Part shown: positions 1-7,375 of the stretch, one piece after another
Numbering within the stretch: the first letter of the stretch is position 1
Layout: every line of letters begins with the position of its first letter
Source of the DNA: an uncultured Lacibacter sp.
GTDB taxonomy: Bacteria > Bacteroidota > Bacteroidia > Chitinophagales > Chitinophagaceae
Assembly: GCF_946479605.1 (NCBI RefSeq)
Contig: NZ_CAMLGT010000076.1
Coordinates: forward strand, 1 to 14,187
Length of the DNA stretch: 14,187 nucleotides
Reading direction: 5' to 3'
Notes under the pieces: generated by a model
Told to the model about the DNA's origin: nothing
The model's database searches: none
What the model saw: only the letters and a program-made list of their open reading frames with translations
Position numbers and translations under genes: made by a program

Positions 1-1647
1 ACAGTTTTCAGCACTGGTGGTTACAGTGCATTGTACGGCCAGGCACTATCATCAGCATTGATATTGGAGTCAATTGATCTTCCTGAGCAATCATCAGCAA
101 GTGTAAATTTATCTGTAATAGGTGCAGGTGCAGGGTTTCAAAAACTCAATAAAGCAAAAACAGCATCATGGGGTGTTAACTACAGCTATTCAAATCTTAC
201 TGCTGCCTTTGCAGTCATCAAACAACAACAGGATTACAGCAAAGCACCCGATGCACATTACGTAGATGCCAACTATCGTATTAAAACATCAACGAACGGA
301 ATGCTGAAGTACTATGGTTTTTACAGTACAAACAGTTTGGCATTTACACAAAAAAGCCTTGACTCACTTGGCTACAGAGATCGTTTTTCATTGACCAATG
401 GTAACATGTATCATAATCTTTCGTGGAAAGAAAGCTTGAAGAATAAATGGAAGATGCAGGTCGGCTTTTCTGTTTCTACAAACAAAGATGATATTGCTTT
501 TGGCATGCAGGACGAAAACAAAAACGATGTGTTGCTGACTGGTCTTGAGTTTAAACGGTTTGATGTAGATAACAAAGGCTTTTATGCAAATGGCCGGGTT
601 GTATTTGAAAAGCGTTTCAGAGGATTGAACACGTTACGTTTTGGAACAGAGTATAATCACAGCGATGACAGGAATACATTCACTGCATTTAATGGAATGA
701 AGTTTAGCAGCAGGCTTGTTGAAAATGTAACATCTGCTTTTGCAGAACAGGATGTGTACATCACCAATAATCTTGCAGCAAAACTGGGTGCACGTGCAGA
801 ATATTCCGCATACCTGAATAAAACCAATCTTGCACCACGTGTGTCACTTGCATACAAGCTGGGTAAACAGGATCAGGCATCATTGGCGTATGGTGTTTTT
901 TATCAGAACCCTGAGTTGCGTTACCAGCCTTCTGTAAATCCATTAACATTCATGAAAGCTGAACATTATATTGCACAATACCAGAAAACAACAAATCTTA
1001 CAACACTTCGTGCAGAAGTTTTTTATAAGAAGTACGACAACTTAATCAAAACACAAACCATCAACGGCCGTGAAGTTGGCAGCAGTAACAATGGTTATGG
1101 TGATGCAAGTGGTTTTGAATTATTCTGGAGAGATAAGAAAACGGTAAAGAATCTTGACTACTGGATATCTTATTCCTTCCTTGATACAAAACGTGATTTT
1201 CTGAATTTTCCTTCAGCTATTACACCAAATTTTGCAGCGAAGCATACTGCATCACTTGTTGCAAAGAAATTTATTACCAAGCTGAAATCCAATTTCAACA
1301 TTTCGTACAACTACGCAAGTGGTCGTCCGTATTACAACATTCAGTACGATGCTAATACGAGCAAAACTTACTTTGCTGATCGTGGTCGCATTCCGGATTA
1401 CCACAACGTAAGTTTTTCAGTAAACTATTTACCATCCATTGGTAAAACAAATGCAAAAGCCTTCGCAGTATATGTGCTGAGTGTAAGTAATGTGTTCAAT
1501 TTTAAACAGGTGTATGGTTATACGTATTCAGGCAATGGACAAAGAAGGAATGAATTAGTACCGCCATCACGTATGTTCATCTTCATTGGGGCATTCATCA
1601 GCTTTGGTGTTGATCGTAGTGATGATGCTATCAACAATAACTTATAA
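1..1647 (+). CDS. TonB-dependent outer-membrane receptor, 5'-truncated by window edge
   Basis: The reading frame is open from base 1, so the gene begins outside the window; 548 codons are present and end in TAA. The first residues (TVFSTGGYSALYGQALSSAL) match the end of a TonB receptor plug domain, where a 'STGGYSAEYGQALS'-like segment is typical of Bacteroidota receptors. The remainder is rich in alternating aromatic and polar residues with many Tyr/Asn/Phe strands, as expected of a 22-strand outer-membrane barrel. Family knowledge: such proteins import siderophores, metals, vitamins or oligomers using TonB/ExbBD energy. The substrate cannot be read from this part, and no SusD-like partner follows, which argues against a classic SusCD glycan pair. 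The last barrel strand (FIFIGAFISFGV) is followed by a polar tail of about 12 residues rather than ending on the usual terminal aromatic. The next gene begins 10 nt after the stop, so co-transcription is plausible. Confidence 0.88.
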   Translation, partial: TVFSTGGYSALYGQALSSALILESIDLPEQSSASVNLSVIGAGAGFQKLNKAKTASWGVNYSYSNLTAAFAVIKQQQDYSKAPDAHYVDANYRIKTSTNGMLKYYGFYSTNSLAFTQKSLDSLGYRDRFSLTNGNMYHNLSWKESLKNKWKMQVGFSVSTNKDDIAFGMQDENKNDVLLTGLEFKRFDVDNKGFYANGRVVFEKRFRGLNTLRFGTEYNHSDDRNTFTAFNGMKFSSRLVENVTSAFAEQDVYITNNLAAKLGARAEYSAYLNKTNLAPRVSLAYKLGKQDQASLAYGVFYQNPELRYQPSVNPLTFMKAEHYIAQYQKTTNLTTLRAEVFYKKYDNLIKTQTINGREVGSSNNGYGDASGFELFWRDKKTVKNLDYWISYSFLDTKRDFLNFPSAITPNFAAKHTASLVAKKFITKLKSNFNISYNYASGRPYYNIQYDANTSKTYFADRGRIPDYHNVSFSVNYLPSIGKTNAKAFAVYVLSVSNVFNFKQVYGYTYSGNGQRRNELVPPSRMFIFIGAFISFGVDRSDDAINNNL

Positions 1648-1657
1648 GGTTAACGAT

Positions 1658-2149
1658 ATGAATCTTTATTTGCTCTACAAAGTTATTCATCTGCTGGCTG
1701 TCGTTGCTTTCCTCGGCAACATTACTATCGGGCTTTTCTGGATGAAGTGGGCTCGTAAAACAAACGATGCTGGCTATTTAGCACATACTGTTAAAGGTAT
1801 CATTGCAGCAGATAAAATATTTACTATTCCGGGTGTATTGGTGATAATAGCAGGAGGTGTTGTGGCGGCTATAAAAGGAGGTTATCCGATGTTATCAACC
1901 GGCTGGATATTCTGGTCCATTGTCTTGTTTACATTATCAGGAATTATTTTTTCAGTGAAAGTAGGGCCGTTGCAAACAAAAATGACAAACTACCTGGAAC
2001 AAAGTATTGCAGCAGGTAATTACAGTGAAGCAACTTTTGACGGTTATATGAAACAATGGGAATGGTGGGGCGCACTATCGCTTATTACACCATTGCTGGC
2101 GTTTTTGCTGATGGTCTTAAAATGGCCATTGTTCAGCCCACTTGCTTAA
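1658..2149 (+). CDS. DUF2269 family four-helix membrane protein
   Basis: This 163-residue protein starts at ATG 1658, with a modest AAGG just upstream; the frame is open further back to a TTG inside the receptor gene, but the hydrophobic N-terminus typical of the family begins exactly here. Four membrane helices are visible at roughly residues 6-28, 54-74, 81-103 and 136-156. Features consistent with DUF2269 are the 'YKVIHLLAVVAFLGN' opening, the 'AADKIFTIPGV' segment, 'GYPMLSTGWIFWS' and a late 'WEWWGALSLITPLLA' helix. The biochemical role of the family is not known; conserved His11 and Asp52 near the helix ends could be functional but this is inference. It sits 10 nt after the receptor stop and 35 nt before the next small membrane gene, suggesting one transcript. 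Confidence 0.85.
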   Translation: MNLYLLYKVIHLLAVVAFLGNITIGLFWMKWARKTNDAGYLAHTVKGIIAADKIFTIPGVLVIIAGGVVAAIKGGYPMLSTGWIFWSIVLFTLSGIIFSVKVGPLQTKMTNYLEQSIAAGNYSEATFDGYMKQWEWWGALSLITPLLAFLLMVLKWPLFSPLA

Positions 2150-2184
2150 CACATCAACTATAAACAATAAAAAAACCTTTTATC

Positions 2185-2484
2185 ATGAGCAACTTTCAAC
2201 GCATCCCTGATGCAAACGAAGAAAAAGATAAACAACTGTGGGAGATAGCAAAAAAACGAGCCTCTTTCAAACAGCACCTGATCACATACCTGCTGGTAAA
2301 TACTTTTTTCTGGGTACTATGGTTCTTAAACGGCAACAGGCATTATGGTGCTGGTGTGCCGTGGCCGGTATGGCCAATGCTTGGTTGGGGTATTGGTATT
2401 GCTTCGCATTACTTTGGTGCTTATGTTTATCCAAAGGACAATAGTGTGGAGCGTGAATATGAAAAATTAAAAAACAAACAGTAA
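2185..2484 (+). CDS. 2TM domain-containing small membrane protein
   Basis: A 99-residue protein with a charged helical N-terminus (about residues 10-30, many Lys/Glu), two membrane helices (about 31-49 and 58-82) separated by a short aromatic 'NRHYGAGVPWPVWP' loop, and a charged C-terminal tail. This layout matches the 2TM domain, a short unit found alone or fused to histidine kinases and other proteins in Bacteroidota; its function is unknown. The ATG at 2185 follows an A-rich stretch without a Shine-Dalgarno sequence, which is normal for this phylum. It lies between two other envelope genes with gaps of 35 and 29 nt and is probably co-transcribed with them. Confidence 0.85.
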   Translation: MSNFQRIPDANEEKDKQLWEIAKKRASFKQHLITYLLVNTFFWVLWFLNGNRHYGAGVPWPVWPMLGWGIGIASHYFGAYVYPKDNSVEREYEKLKNKQ

Positions 2485-2513
2485 CCAATTATCATCTTTA
2501 TAAAACAACAATT

Positions 2514-3152
2514 ATGAAACAACTTCTTCTTGCCGTTCTTTTCGCAAACGTATTAACAGCAGCCATTGCACAAAGCGAACGTTACGTTGGCGCCATGCAA
2601 AAAAATATGCAGGCCATGGCCGAAGCCAAAACAGCTGACGCCATGCTTGATGTGGTAAATGCATTTGAACGTATTGGTAATGCTGAAAAAACACAGTGGT
2701 TGCCGTTTTATTACGCAACCATTGCACAGGTATGGCATGCGTTTATGGTTAACGATCCAAAACAATTTGATGTACTGGGTGATAAAGCCAGTGCATTTTT
2801 AGCAAAAGCAGAAGAATTGGAAAAAAACAATTCTGAAATAGCATTAGCAAAATCAATGATCGCCACAGTAAAGATGATGGTTGATCCTATGACAAGATAC
2901 ATGGAGTATGGTGCGGCCAGTGCAGAGAATATTGCGTTATCAAAAAAGCTTGATCCAAATAATCCCCGCCCGTATATGTGGGAAGCACAAGGCATCAGCC
3001 GTACACCTGAGCAATTTGGCGGAGGTTGTGCAAAAGCAAAACCAGTGTTTGAAGAAGCAATCAAACGGTTTGAAATATTCAAGCCGGCATCAGTCCTTCA
3101 TCCAAGTTGGGGAAAGGAACAAAACCAGCAGGCATACGAATCGTGTAAATAA
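2514..3152 (+). CDS. Exported helical (TPR-like) protein of unknown function
   Basis: A 212-residue protein with a clear signal peptide: MKQLLLAVLFANVLTAAIAQ, with cleavage predicted just after AIA or AIAQ. The mature part is almost entirely amphipathic helix, with Ala-rich pairs such as residues 87-105 and 136-160 and a final 'CAKAKPVFEEAIKRFEIFKP' unit that resembles a tetratricopeptide half-repeat, so a TPR-like solenoid is likely. The only cysteines, Cys172 and Cys211, both lie in the last 41 residues of the exported domain and could form a disulfide closing the C-terminus (inference). I recognise it as a conserved Bacteroidota-type hypothetical rather than a named family. It is the last gene before a strong terminator, so it closes the operon that includes the 2TM and DUF2269 genes. 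Confidence 0.8.
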   Translation: MKQLLLAVLFANVLTAAIAQSERYVGAMQKNMQAMAEAKTADAMLDVVNAFERIGNAEKTQWLPFYYATIAQVWHAFMVNDPKQFDVLGDKASAFLAKAEELEKNNSEIALAKSMIATVKMMVDPMTRYMEYGAASAENIALSKKLDPNNPRPYMWEAQGISRTPEQFGGGCAKAKPVFEEAIKRFEIFKPASVLHPSWGKEQNQQAYESCK

Positions 3153-3160
3153 TGTTTATT

Positions 3161-3197
3161 AGTCCCGGAGTGATCGCTTCGGGACTCCCTTATTTTT
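3161..3197 (+). terminator. Intrinsic terminator after the secreted TPR-like gene
   Basis: AGTCCCGGAG and CTTCGGGACT pair over 10 bp (one G-U wobble) with a 6-nt loop TGATCG, followed a few bases later by a TATTTTT run. It begins 8 nt after the stop at 3152 and separates the left block from the tandem membrane-protein genes. Confidence 0.85.
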
Positions 3198-3198
3198 G
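3191..3198 (+). promoter_or_regulatory. Candidate -7 promoter element (TATTTTTG)
   Basis: An exact match to the Bacteroidota -7 consensus TAnnTTTG lies within the T-tract of the preceding terminator, 18 nt before the start codon at 3217. No good TTTG-like -33 element is visible at the usual 19-21 nt spacing. T-rich terminator tails can produce this motif by chance, so confidence is moderate. Confidence 0.4.
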
Positions 3199-3216
3199 AC
3201 GTTTAAACAACAGTGC

Positions 3217-3807
3217 ATGGAGCAACAGGACTTTTCGGCAAAAGACAGTCTGCAGCTGATTGAATCAATGATCAGCAAAGCCCAAAACCGTTTTAATGAA
3301 AACGGTCATTTGTATTTATTATGGGGCTGGGTGATTCTTGTGTGCAGCATTACCAGTTTTATATCTGTTTACTTTTTCAGTAACTATAAAAACCTGATGT
3401 ATGTATGGATGCTTACATTCCCCACCATCGTTTACCAGATGATTTACCTGGCTCGTGTAAAGAAAAGTGCTGCTGTACAAACCTATACGGATGAGATCAA
3501 CAGTAAAGTATGGGTGGTATTTGTGATCATGGGTTTTTTAGTTGGCATCATCATTGGCAAAAGCGGTCAGCCGCAACTGTTTAATCCGCTCATCCTTGCA
3601 TTGTATGGCATGCCCACATTTTTGTCGGGTGTTATTTTAAAATTTGTACCGTTGCGTATCGGAGCTGTCAGTTGCTGGATACTTGCATTGGTATCGGTAT
3701 TTATTCCATACCAGTTTTCATTTTTGCTTTTAGCAGTTGCTGTTATTACAACATGGATCGTGCCCGGCTATCTTTTGCGCTCACGTTTTAAAAACCAACA
3801 AGGATAA
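3217..3807 (+). CDS. Six-helix integral membrane protein, paralogue A of a tandem pair
   Basis: A 196-residue protein starting at ATG 3217. This start is chosen because its N-terminus (MEQQDFSAKDSLQLIESMIS) aligns residue for residue with that of the next gene (MEEKQLTEQESLQLIQQMIS). An amphipathic cytoplasmic helix with the shared pattern SLQLIxxMISxAxN precedes about six membrane segments (near 32-54, 60-79, 97-114, 121-141, 147-163 and 167-186). The C-terminus ends in a short basic tail after 'IVPGYLLRSR', again matching the paralogue ('LIPGIVLRKK'). No catalytic motif is visible and I cannot name a family. Its stop overlaps the next start as TAATG, so translation is probably coupled. Association with a winged-helix regulator suggests a membrane-linked sensing or envelope-homeostasis role, which is inference only. 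Confidence 0.8.
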   Translation: MEQQDFSAKDSLQLIESMISKAQNRFNENGHLYLLWGWVILVCSITSFISVYFFSNYKNLMYVWMLTFPTIVYQMIYLARVKKSAAVQTYTDEINSKVWVVFVIMGFLVGIIIGKSGQPQLFNPLILALYGMPTFLSGVILKFVPLRIGAVSCWILALVSVFIPYQFSFLLLAVAVITTWIVPGYLLRSRFKNQQG

Positions 3808-4457
3808 TGGAAGAAAAGCAATTGACCGAACAGGAAAGTCTGCAGTTGATTCAGCAAATGATCAGCAGAGCCAAGAATGACTTTGTTGATACAGGTATTG
3901 GTCCCATATTGTGGGGAGCAGTTATTACACTGTGCAGCATTGTGCAGTTTTGCATTATTCAGTTTAACTGGAAACTGCCGTTTGATATCTGGCTGCTTGC
4001 ATTGATTGCCATCATTCCACAAATAATTCTTTCTGTACGTGAACGTCGTGAACGGAAAGCAAAGGGTTGGGATGATGATATTATGGGTTATGTATGGCTT
4101 TGTTTTGGTGTGGGAATTTTTTTAGTGAATTTCATTAACAATGTGGCAGCCGATACGCTGCATCCCATCATGAACGATTACCGTGAGCTGACGGGTAAAA
4201 CAGATGCGCCTAGTTTCTGGACTTTCGGTACCTCATATCTGCTGTTTGTTTATGGTTACCCAACAATTGTAACAGGTGCTGCACGCAAATTCCGTTTAAT
4301 GACCATTGGCGGAATTGTTTGCTGGGTTTCAGCACTTATCAGTGCCTTCAGTGAAACCAAAGTTGATTTTTTGTTAATGGCATTATCAGCAACGCTGGCC
4401 TGGTTAATTCCCGGTATTGTTTTACGAAAGAAATACCTGGGGGGAAAGAACGCATAG
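3807..4457 (+). CDS. Six-helix integral membrane protein, paralogue B of a tandem pair
   Basis: A 216-residue paralogue of the preceding protein; its ATG shares the A of the upstream TAA stop. The N-terminal cytoplasmic helix (ESLQLIQQMISRAKN) and the C-terminal 'WLIPGIVLRKKY' are the best-conserved parts. Hydrophobic segments lie near 31-52, 58-77, 92-115, 137-158, 163-182 and 186-205. Compared with paralogue A it has a longer hydrophilic segment between the third and fourth helices (about residues 111-136, 'NNVAADTLHPIMNDYRELTG' onward), so the two copies have diverged in one loop. A strongly charged stretch, SVRERRERKAKGWDDD (about 76-91), follows helix 2. The gene ends 1 nt before the regulator gene, so all three genes form one tight cistron group. 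Function unknown. Confidence 0.8.
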   Translation: MEEKQLTEQESLQLIQQMISRAKNDFVDTGIGPILWGAVITLCSIVQFCIIQFNWKLPFDIWLLALIAIIPQIILSVRERRERKAKGWDDDIMGYVWLCFGVGIFLVNFINNVAADTLHPIMNDYRELTGKTDAPSFWTFGTSYLLFVYGYPTIVTGAARKFRLMTIGGIVCWVSALISAFSETKVDFLLMALSATLAWLIPGIVLRKKYLGGKNA

Positions 4458-4458
4458 C

Positions 4459-4743
4459 ATGTTTAAAGATCTTGATCCCATATTACATTCACAGTTACGC
4501 CTTGCCGTTATGAGCCTGCTCATAGGGGTAAAGGAAGCTGAGTTTACCTTCATTAAAGAAAAGACCGGTTCTACAGCCGGTAACCTTAGTGTACAGATCA
4601 GCAAACTGAAAGATGCCGGTTATGTGGAAGTGATCAAACAGTTCAAAGACAATTATCCGCAAACCATCTGCAAAATAACCCCTGCCGGTATCAATGCTTT
4701 TGAAACCTATGTAAAGGCATTACAAACTTATCTGCCTAAATAA
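4459..4743 (+). CDS. MarR/ArsR-like winged-helix transcriptional regulator (HTH_34 type)
   Basis: A 94-residue single-domain DNA-binding protein with start ATG 4459. The order is an N-terminal helix (PILHSQLRLAVMSLLIG), a second helix with 'FTFIKEKTG', a probable recognition helix around residues 39-53 (TAGNLSVQISKLKDAGYVEV), a beta wing around 56-74 containing 'NYPQTICKITPAG', and a C-terminal helix for dimerisation. This matches the short winged-helix proteins of the HTH_34 group, which are related to MarR and ArsR regulators. There is no ligand-binding domain and only one Cys (Cys71), so metal sensing of the ArsR kind is unlikely. It begins 1 nt after the second membrane paralogue and lies 56 nt before the ABC ATPase gene. 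Autoregulation and control of that transporter are likely guesses from position; in such small regulators the signal may come through the adjacent membrane proteins, but this is not shown. Confidence 0.85.
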   Translation: MFKDLDPILHSQLRLAVMSLLIGVKEAEFTFIKEKTGSTAGNLSVQISKLKDAGYVEVIKQFKDNYPQTICKITPAGINAFETYVKALQTYLPK

Positions 4744-4799
4744 TTTTTCGTTTTGTTCTAACCTTATCTTTACTTCAGTGTTAGTATAGCTGTAGTGCT

Positions 4800-5735
4800 A
4801 TGGAATCTGTAATAAAAGTAAGTCACCTCACAAAAACATTCCGTGAATTAACTGCGGTTAATGACCTTTCTTTTTCTGTGCAAAAAGGAGATGTGTATGG
4901 TTTTCTTGGGCAGAATGGAGCAGGCAAGTCTACAACCATCCGCATGCTGCTGACATTAATACAACCCACGAGCGGTTTTATTGAAGTATTCGGGTATGAT
5001 CTGAAAACACATCGCAAGGAAATTCTCCGCAATACAGGCGCTGTTATTGAGCGTCCAGATCTGTATAAATACTTAACTGCGTACGAAACGTTGCAACTGT
5101 TTGCAAAAATGAGTACTGTTAAGCTAAGCAAACAGCAGTTCATGGATCAATTGGAACTGGTGGGGCTTGCACAAAGGGCAGAGAGTAAAGTGCGTACATT
5201 TTCGCAGGGTATGAAACAACGTTTAGGTATTGCCGTTGCCCTGGTGCATAACCCTGAGCTGATCGTTTTGGATGAGCCAACAAACGGTCTCGATCCGCAG
5301 GGCATTGCTGATATGCGGAACCTCATTCTGATGTTAAGGGAGAAAATGAAAAAAACAGTGTTGGTATCATCGCACCTGCTGAGCGAAGTGGAACAGATCG
5401 CCAACAGGATGATCATTATTGATAAAGGAAAGAAGCTTGTGGAAGGAACAGTAACCGAATTGTTTCATCCTGATGATACAGTTGTTTACATTGAAACATC
5501 CGATCAGGTCCTTTGCGAACAGGTGATCCGTAACAGTGGTTATGCCAGCAAACTGATGAGTATGGATGTGAACGGTATTGAACTGAAATTAAAGAAAGAG
5601 GAAGTGCCTGCATTGACTAAATGGCTTGTGCAGCAAAACATCAGCATTTTGGGTGTGCATGCACGTCATTCACTGGAAGATTATTTCTTAAAGATCACAA
5701 CAGCTAATCAGCATGTGGAGCCTTTTAAAAATTGA
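4800..5735 (+). CDS. ABC transporter ATP-binding protein (BcrA/NatA-type export)
   Basis: A 311-residue ATPase subunit. Visible motifs are Walker A GQNGAGKST (37-45), the signature region TFSQGMKQRL (133-142, with Ser-Gln-Gly in place of the common SGGQ), Walker B LIVLDEPTNGLDP (154-166) and the H-loop VSSHLLSE (189-196, His192). The Q-loop region reads GAVIERPDLY, with Glu84 where many ABC ATPases have Gln, as in bacitracin-exporter-type (BcrA) proteins. The roughly 90 residues after the core (about 220-311) form the extra C-terminal domain seen in this subfamily. Family knowledge: these ATPases pair with an ABC-2 permease to export antibiotics, ions or lipids. The permease gene overlaps its 3' end by 23 nt. 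A near-match to the -7 element (TATCTTTA, 4765-4772) lies upstream, so it may have its own promoter as well as readthrough from the regulator gene. Confidence 0.95.
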   Translation: MESVIKVSHLTKTFRELTAVNDLSFSVQKGDVYGFLGQNGAGKSTTIRMLLTLIQPTSGFIEVFGYDLKTHRKEILRNTGAVIERPDLYKYLTAYETLQLFAKMSTVKLSKQQFMDQLELVGLAQRAESKVRTFSQGMKQRLGIAVALVHNPELIVLDEPTNGLDPQGIADMRNLILMLREKMKKTVLVSSHLLSEVEQIANRMIIIDKGKKLVEGTVTELFHPDDTVVYIETSDQVLCEQVIRNSGYASKLMSMDVNGIELKLKKEEVPALTKWLVQQNISILGVHARHSLEDYFLKITTANQHVEPFKN

Positions 5736-6588
5736 ATTGTTTAAAGTGTTCAAGCGGCCTCGCACTTACATTGCATTCATTGCTGTGTGGGCCATTGTGT
5801 CGTTGATACAGCTGGCGATTTATGTAGATGGTCCAAAGTATATGGACTTTGTGCTGAAGGATATTAAAGATAATTTTGATGTAATTGGTAATCCGCTCAA
5901 CGGTTATTTTGTTTGTTTTGTGATTCTGCAAACCTTGTTAATTCATGTGCCTTTGCTGGTAGCACTTGTTAGTGCAGATATGATTGCAGGCGAAGCCAAT
6001 ATGGGCACACTGCGTTTGCTCATCAGCAAGCCTGTCAGCAGAACAAAACTGTTACTGAGTAAATTTTTTGCCTCTGCTATTTATGCTGTTATCCTGCTCA
6101 TCTGGATCGCCATACTCGGATTGTTTTTATCCATGATCATTTTTGGTACAGACGGGCTCATCAATGCAAAAAGTTACGAGATCATAATTCTTAATGGCAA
6201 TGATATTTTCTGGCGTTACCTCTGTGCATTTGGTTTTGCTGCATTGGCATTGATAACTGTATCATCGCTTGGGTTTTTCTTTTCCATTTTTGCAGAAAAT
6301 TCGCTGGGGCCTATTGTTGCAACCATGAGTGTGATCATTGTGTTCACCATTTTAACTACACTTGACATTCCGTTGTTCCAGAGTGTAAAGGATTATTTTT
6401 TTACCTCACACATGATTGGCTGGAAAGGTTTTTTTGAAATGAAGACCGATGCAGATGGATTATCTATTCCCGGCACAATAAGAAACCTGCCGGCAGTATT
6501 GCGTAGTGCAGGCATCCTTTTATTGCATATCATCATCTTTACAGGGTCGGCTATTTTTATTTTTAACCGTAAAGATGTGTTGAGTTAG
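5713..6588 (+). CDS. ABC-2 type transporter permease subunit
   Basis: A 291-residue membrane protein starting at ATG 5713, inside the last codons of the ATPase gene (23-nt overlap, different frame), an arrangement that favours balanced synthesis of the two subunits. The N-terminal 'LLKIELFKVFKRPRTYI' amphipathic segment is followed by about six helices (near 19-37, 64-86, 117-142, 170-192, 198-218 and 264-284). The cytoplasmic segment 'SADMIAGEANMGTLRLLISK' followed by PVSRTK (about 87-112) is the ABC-2 permease hallmark that couples to the ATPase. It should form a homodimer, or a dimer with one partner, and export a substrate that cannot be predicted. No separate second permease gene is present. 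Confidence 0.92.
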   Translation: MWSLLKIELFKVFKRPRTYIAFIAVWAIVSLIQLAIYVDGPKYMDFVLKDIKDNFDVIGNPLNGYFVCFVILQTLLIHVPLLVALVSADMIAGEANMGTLRLLISKPVSRTKLLLSKFFASAIYAVILLIWIAILGLFLSMIIFGTDGLINAKSYEIIILNGNDIFWRYLCAFGFAALALITVSSLGFFFSIFAENSLGPIVATMSVIIVFTILTTLDIPLFQSVKDYFFTSHMIGWKGFFEMKTDADGLSIPGTIRNLPAVLRSAGILLLHIIIFTGSAIFIFNRKDVLS

Positions 6589-6617
6589 ATGATGTGTTTA
6601 AAGTTTAATGTTATCAA

Positions 6618-7334
6618 ATGATGAACGTGAAATCTTCTTTTATACTTCTGCTGAACAAGTTTGTTCTGGCTACATTTCTCTTACTTTTTACCTCATCGGT
6701 TAATGCACAAACAGCCGATGAGCTCATTCGTAATGTAAAAGCTAAAATGGACAAGGTAAATGATTATGTAGCAACAGGAAAAATGAAGACCGATGTAGTT
6801 TTCATTAAAGCGCCCATTGCCAATATTAAATCTTATTTCAAAAAGCCAAACCGCTTTGCGATTAAACGTGATGGCGGTGTTTCGTTGTTGCCCAAAGGTG
6901 GTGTGAGTGTAAACGTAAGTTCATTATTGCTTACTGAAGATTACACGGCTATTGATGCAGGCAAAACAACATTGGGAGCAACACCGGTACGCATAGTAAA
7001 ACTGTTGCCCACAAGCGATAACAGTGATGTGGTGTTGACCACTATGTACATTGATGAAGCAAACCTGCTGATACGTAAAGGTAGTACTACTACAAGAGAG
7101 AATGGTACTTACGATATGGAAATGCAGTTTGGTAAATATGCTGCGTGGGGATTGCCTGACAAAGTTGTGTTTTCCTTCAATACAAAAGATTACAAACTGC
7201 CCAAAGGAATTACACTTGAGTACGATGATGGCAGCAAGAAAGCTGAACTGCCAAAAAATAAAAAGGGAAAGGTGGAGATCAGCTACAGCTCATACATCAT
7301 CAACCAAGGTGTAACTGAAGCCATGCTGAAATAA
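6618..7334 (+). CDS. Exported LolA-fold outer-membrane lipoprotein-sorting-like protein
   Basis: A 238-residue protein with a signal peptide (hydrophobic stretch about 8-26, cleavage likely after VNA at residue 30). The mature part begins 'QTADELIRNVKAKMDKVNDY', the usual opening of LolA-like periplasmic proteins, then alternates beta strands ('ATGKMKTDVVF', 'FKKPNRFAIKRDGG', 'TTMYIDEANLLIRKGSTT') that fit the half-barrel which cups a lipid or lipoprotein acyl chain. Sequence similarity to true LolA is low, so it should not be named lolA. Two adjacent ATG codons (6618 and 6621) could start it. It follows the permease by 29 nt and is likely in the same operon, so it may carry a hydrophobic molecule through the periplasm in concert with the exporter, or monitor the envelope (inference). 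Confidence 0.75.
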   Translation: MMNVKSSFILLLNKFVLATFLLLFTSSVNAQTADELIRNVKAKMDKVNDYVATGKMKTDVVFIKAPIANIKSYFKKPNRFAIKRDGGVSLLPKGGVSVNVSSLLLTEDYTAIDAGKTTLGATPVRIVKLLPTSDNSDVVLTTMYIDEANLLIRKGSTTTRENGTYDMEMQFGKYAAWGLPDKVVFSFNTKDYKLPKGITLEYDDGSKKAELPKNKKGKVEISYSSYIINQGVTEAMLK

Positions 7335-7358
7335 CTGAAAACGGTTAATCGTTTTTGG
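7335..7358. terminator. Bidirectional terminator between the LolA-like gene and pdxA
   Basis: The core stem AAAACG/CGTTTT with loop GTTAAT extends by CTG/TGG pairing (two wobbles) to 9 bp, and its arms supply T-rich tails on both strands. It begins immediately after the TAA of the LolA-like gene. The GC content of the stem is low, so strength is uncertain; a further T-run (7401-7408) lies beyond it. Confidence 0.5.
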
Positions 7359-7375
7359 TTTTCTATTGTCGGCCT

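Noticed and set aside
1586..1657. Extended TTG start for the DUF2269 gene inside the receptor gene
   Set aside because: The family N-terminus begins at ATG 1658; the extension would overlap 62 nt of the receptor and add non-family residues.
4417..4458. Extended TTG start for the winged-helix regulator
   Set aside because: ATG 4459 is 1 nt after the upstream stop and begins the HTH domain properly; the extension overlaps the membrane protein gene.
4765..4772. TATCTTTA upstream of the ABC ATPase as a firm promoter
   Set aside because: It misses the final G of TAnnTTTG and has no -33 element at a fitting distance; noted only within the gene entry.
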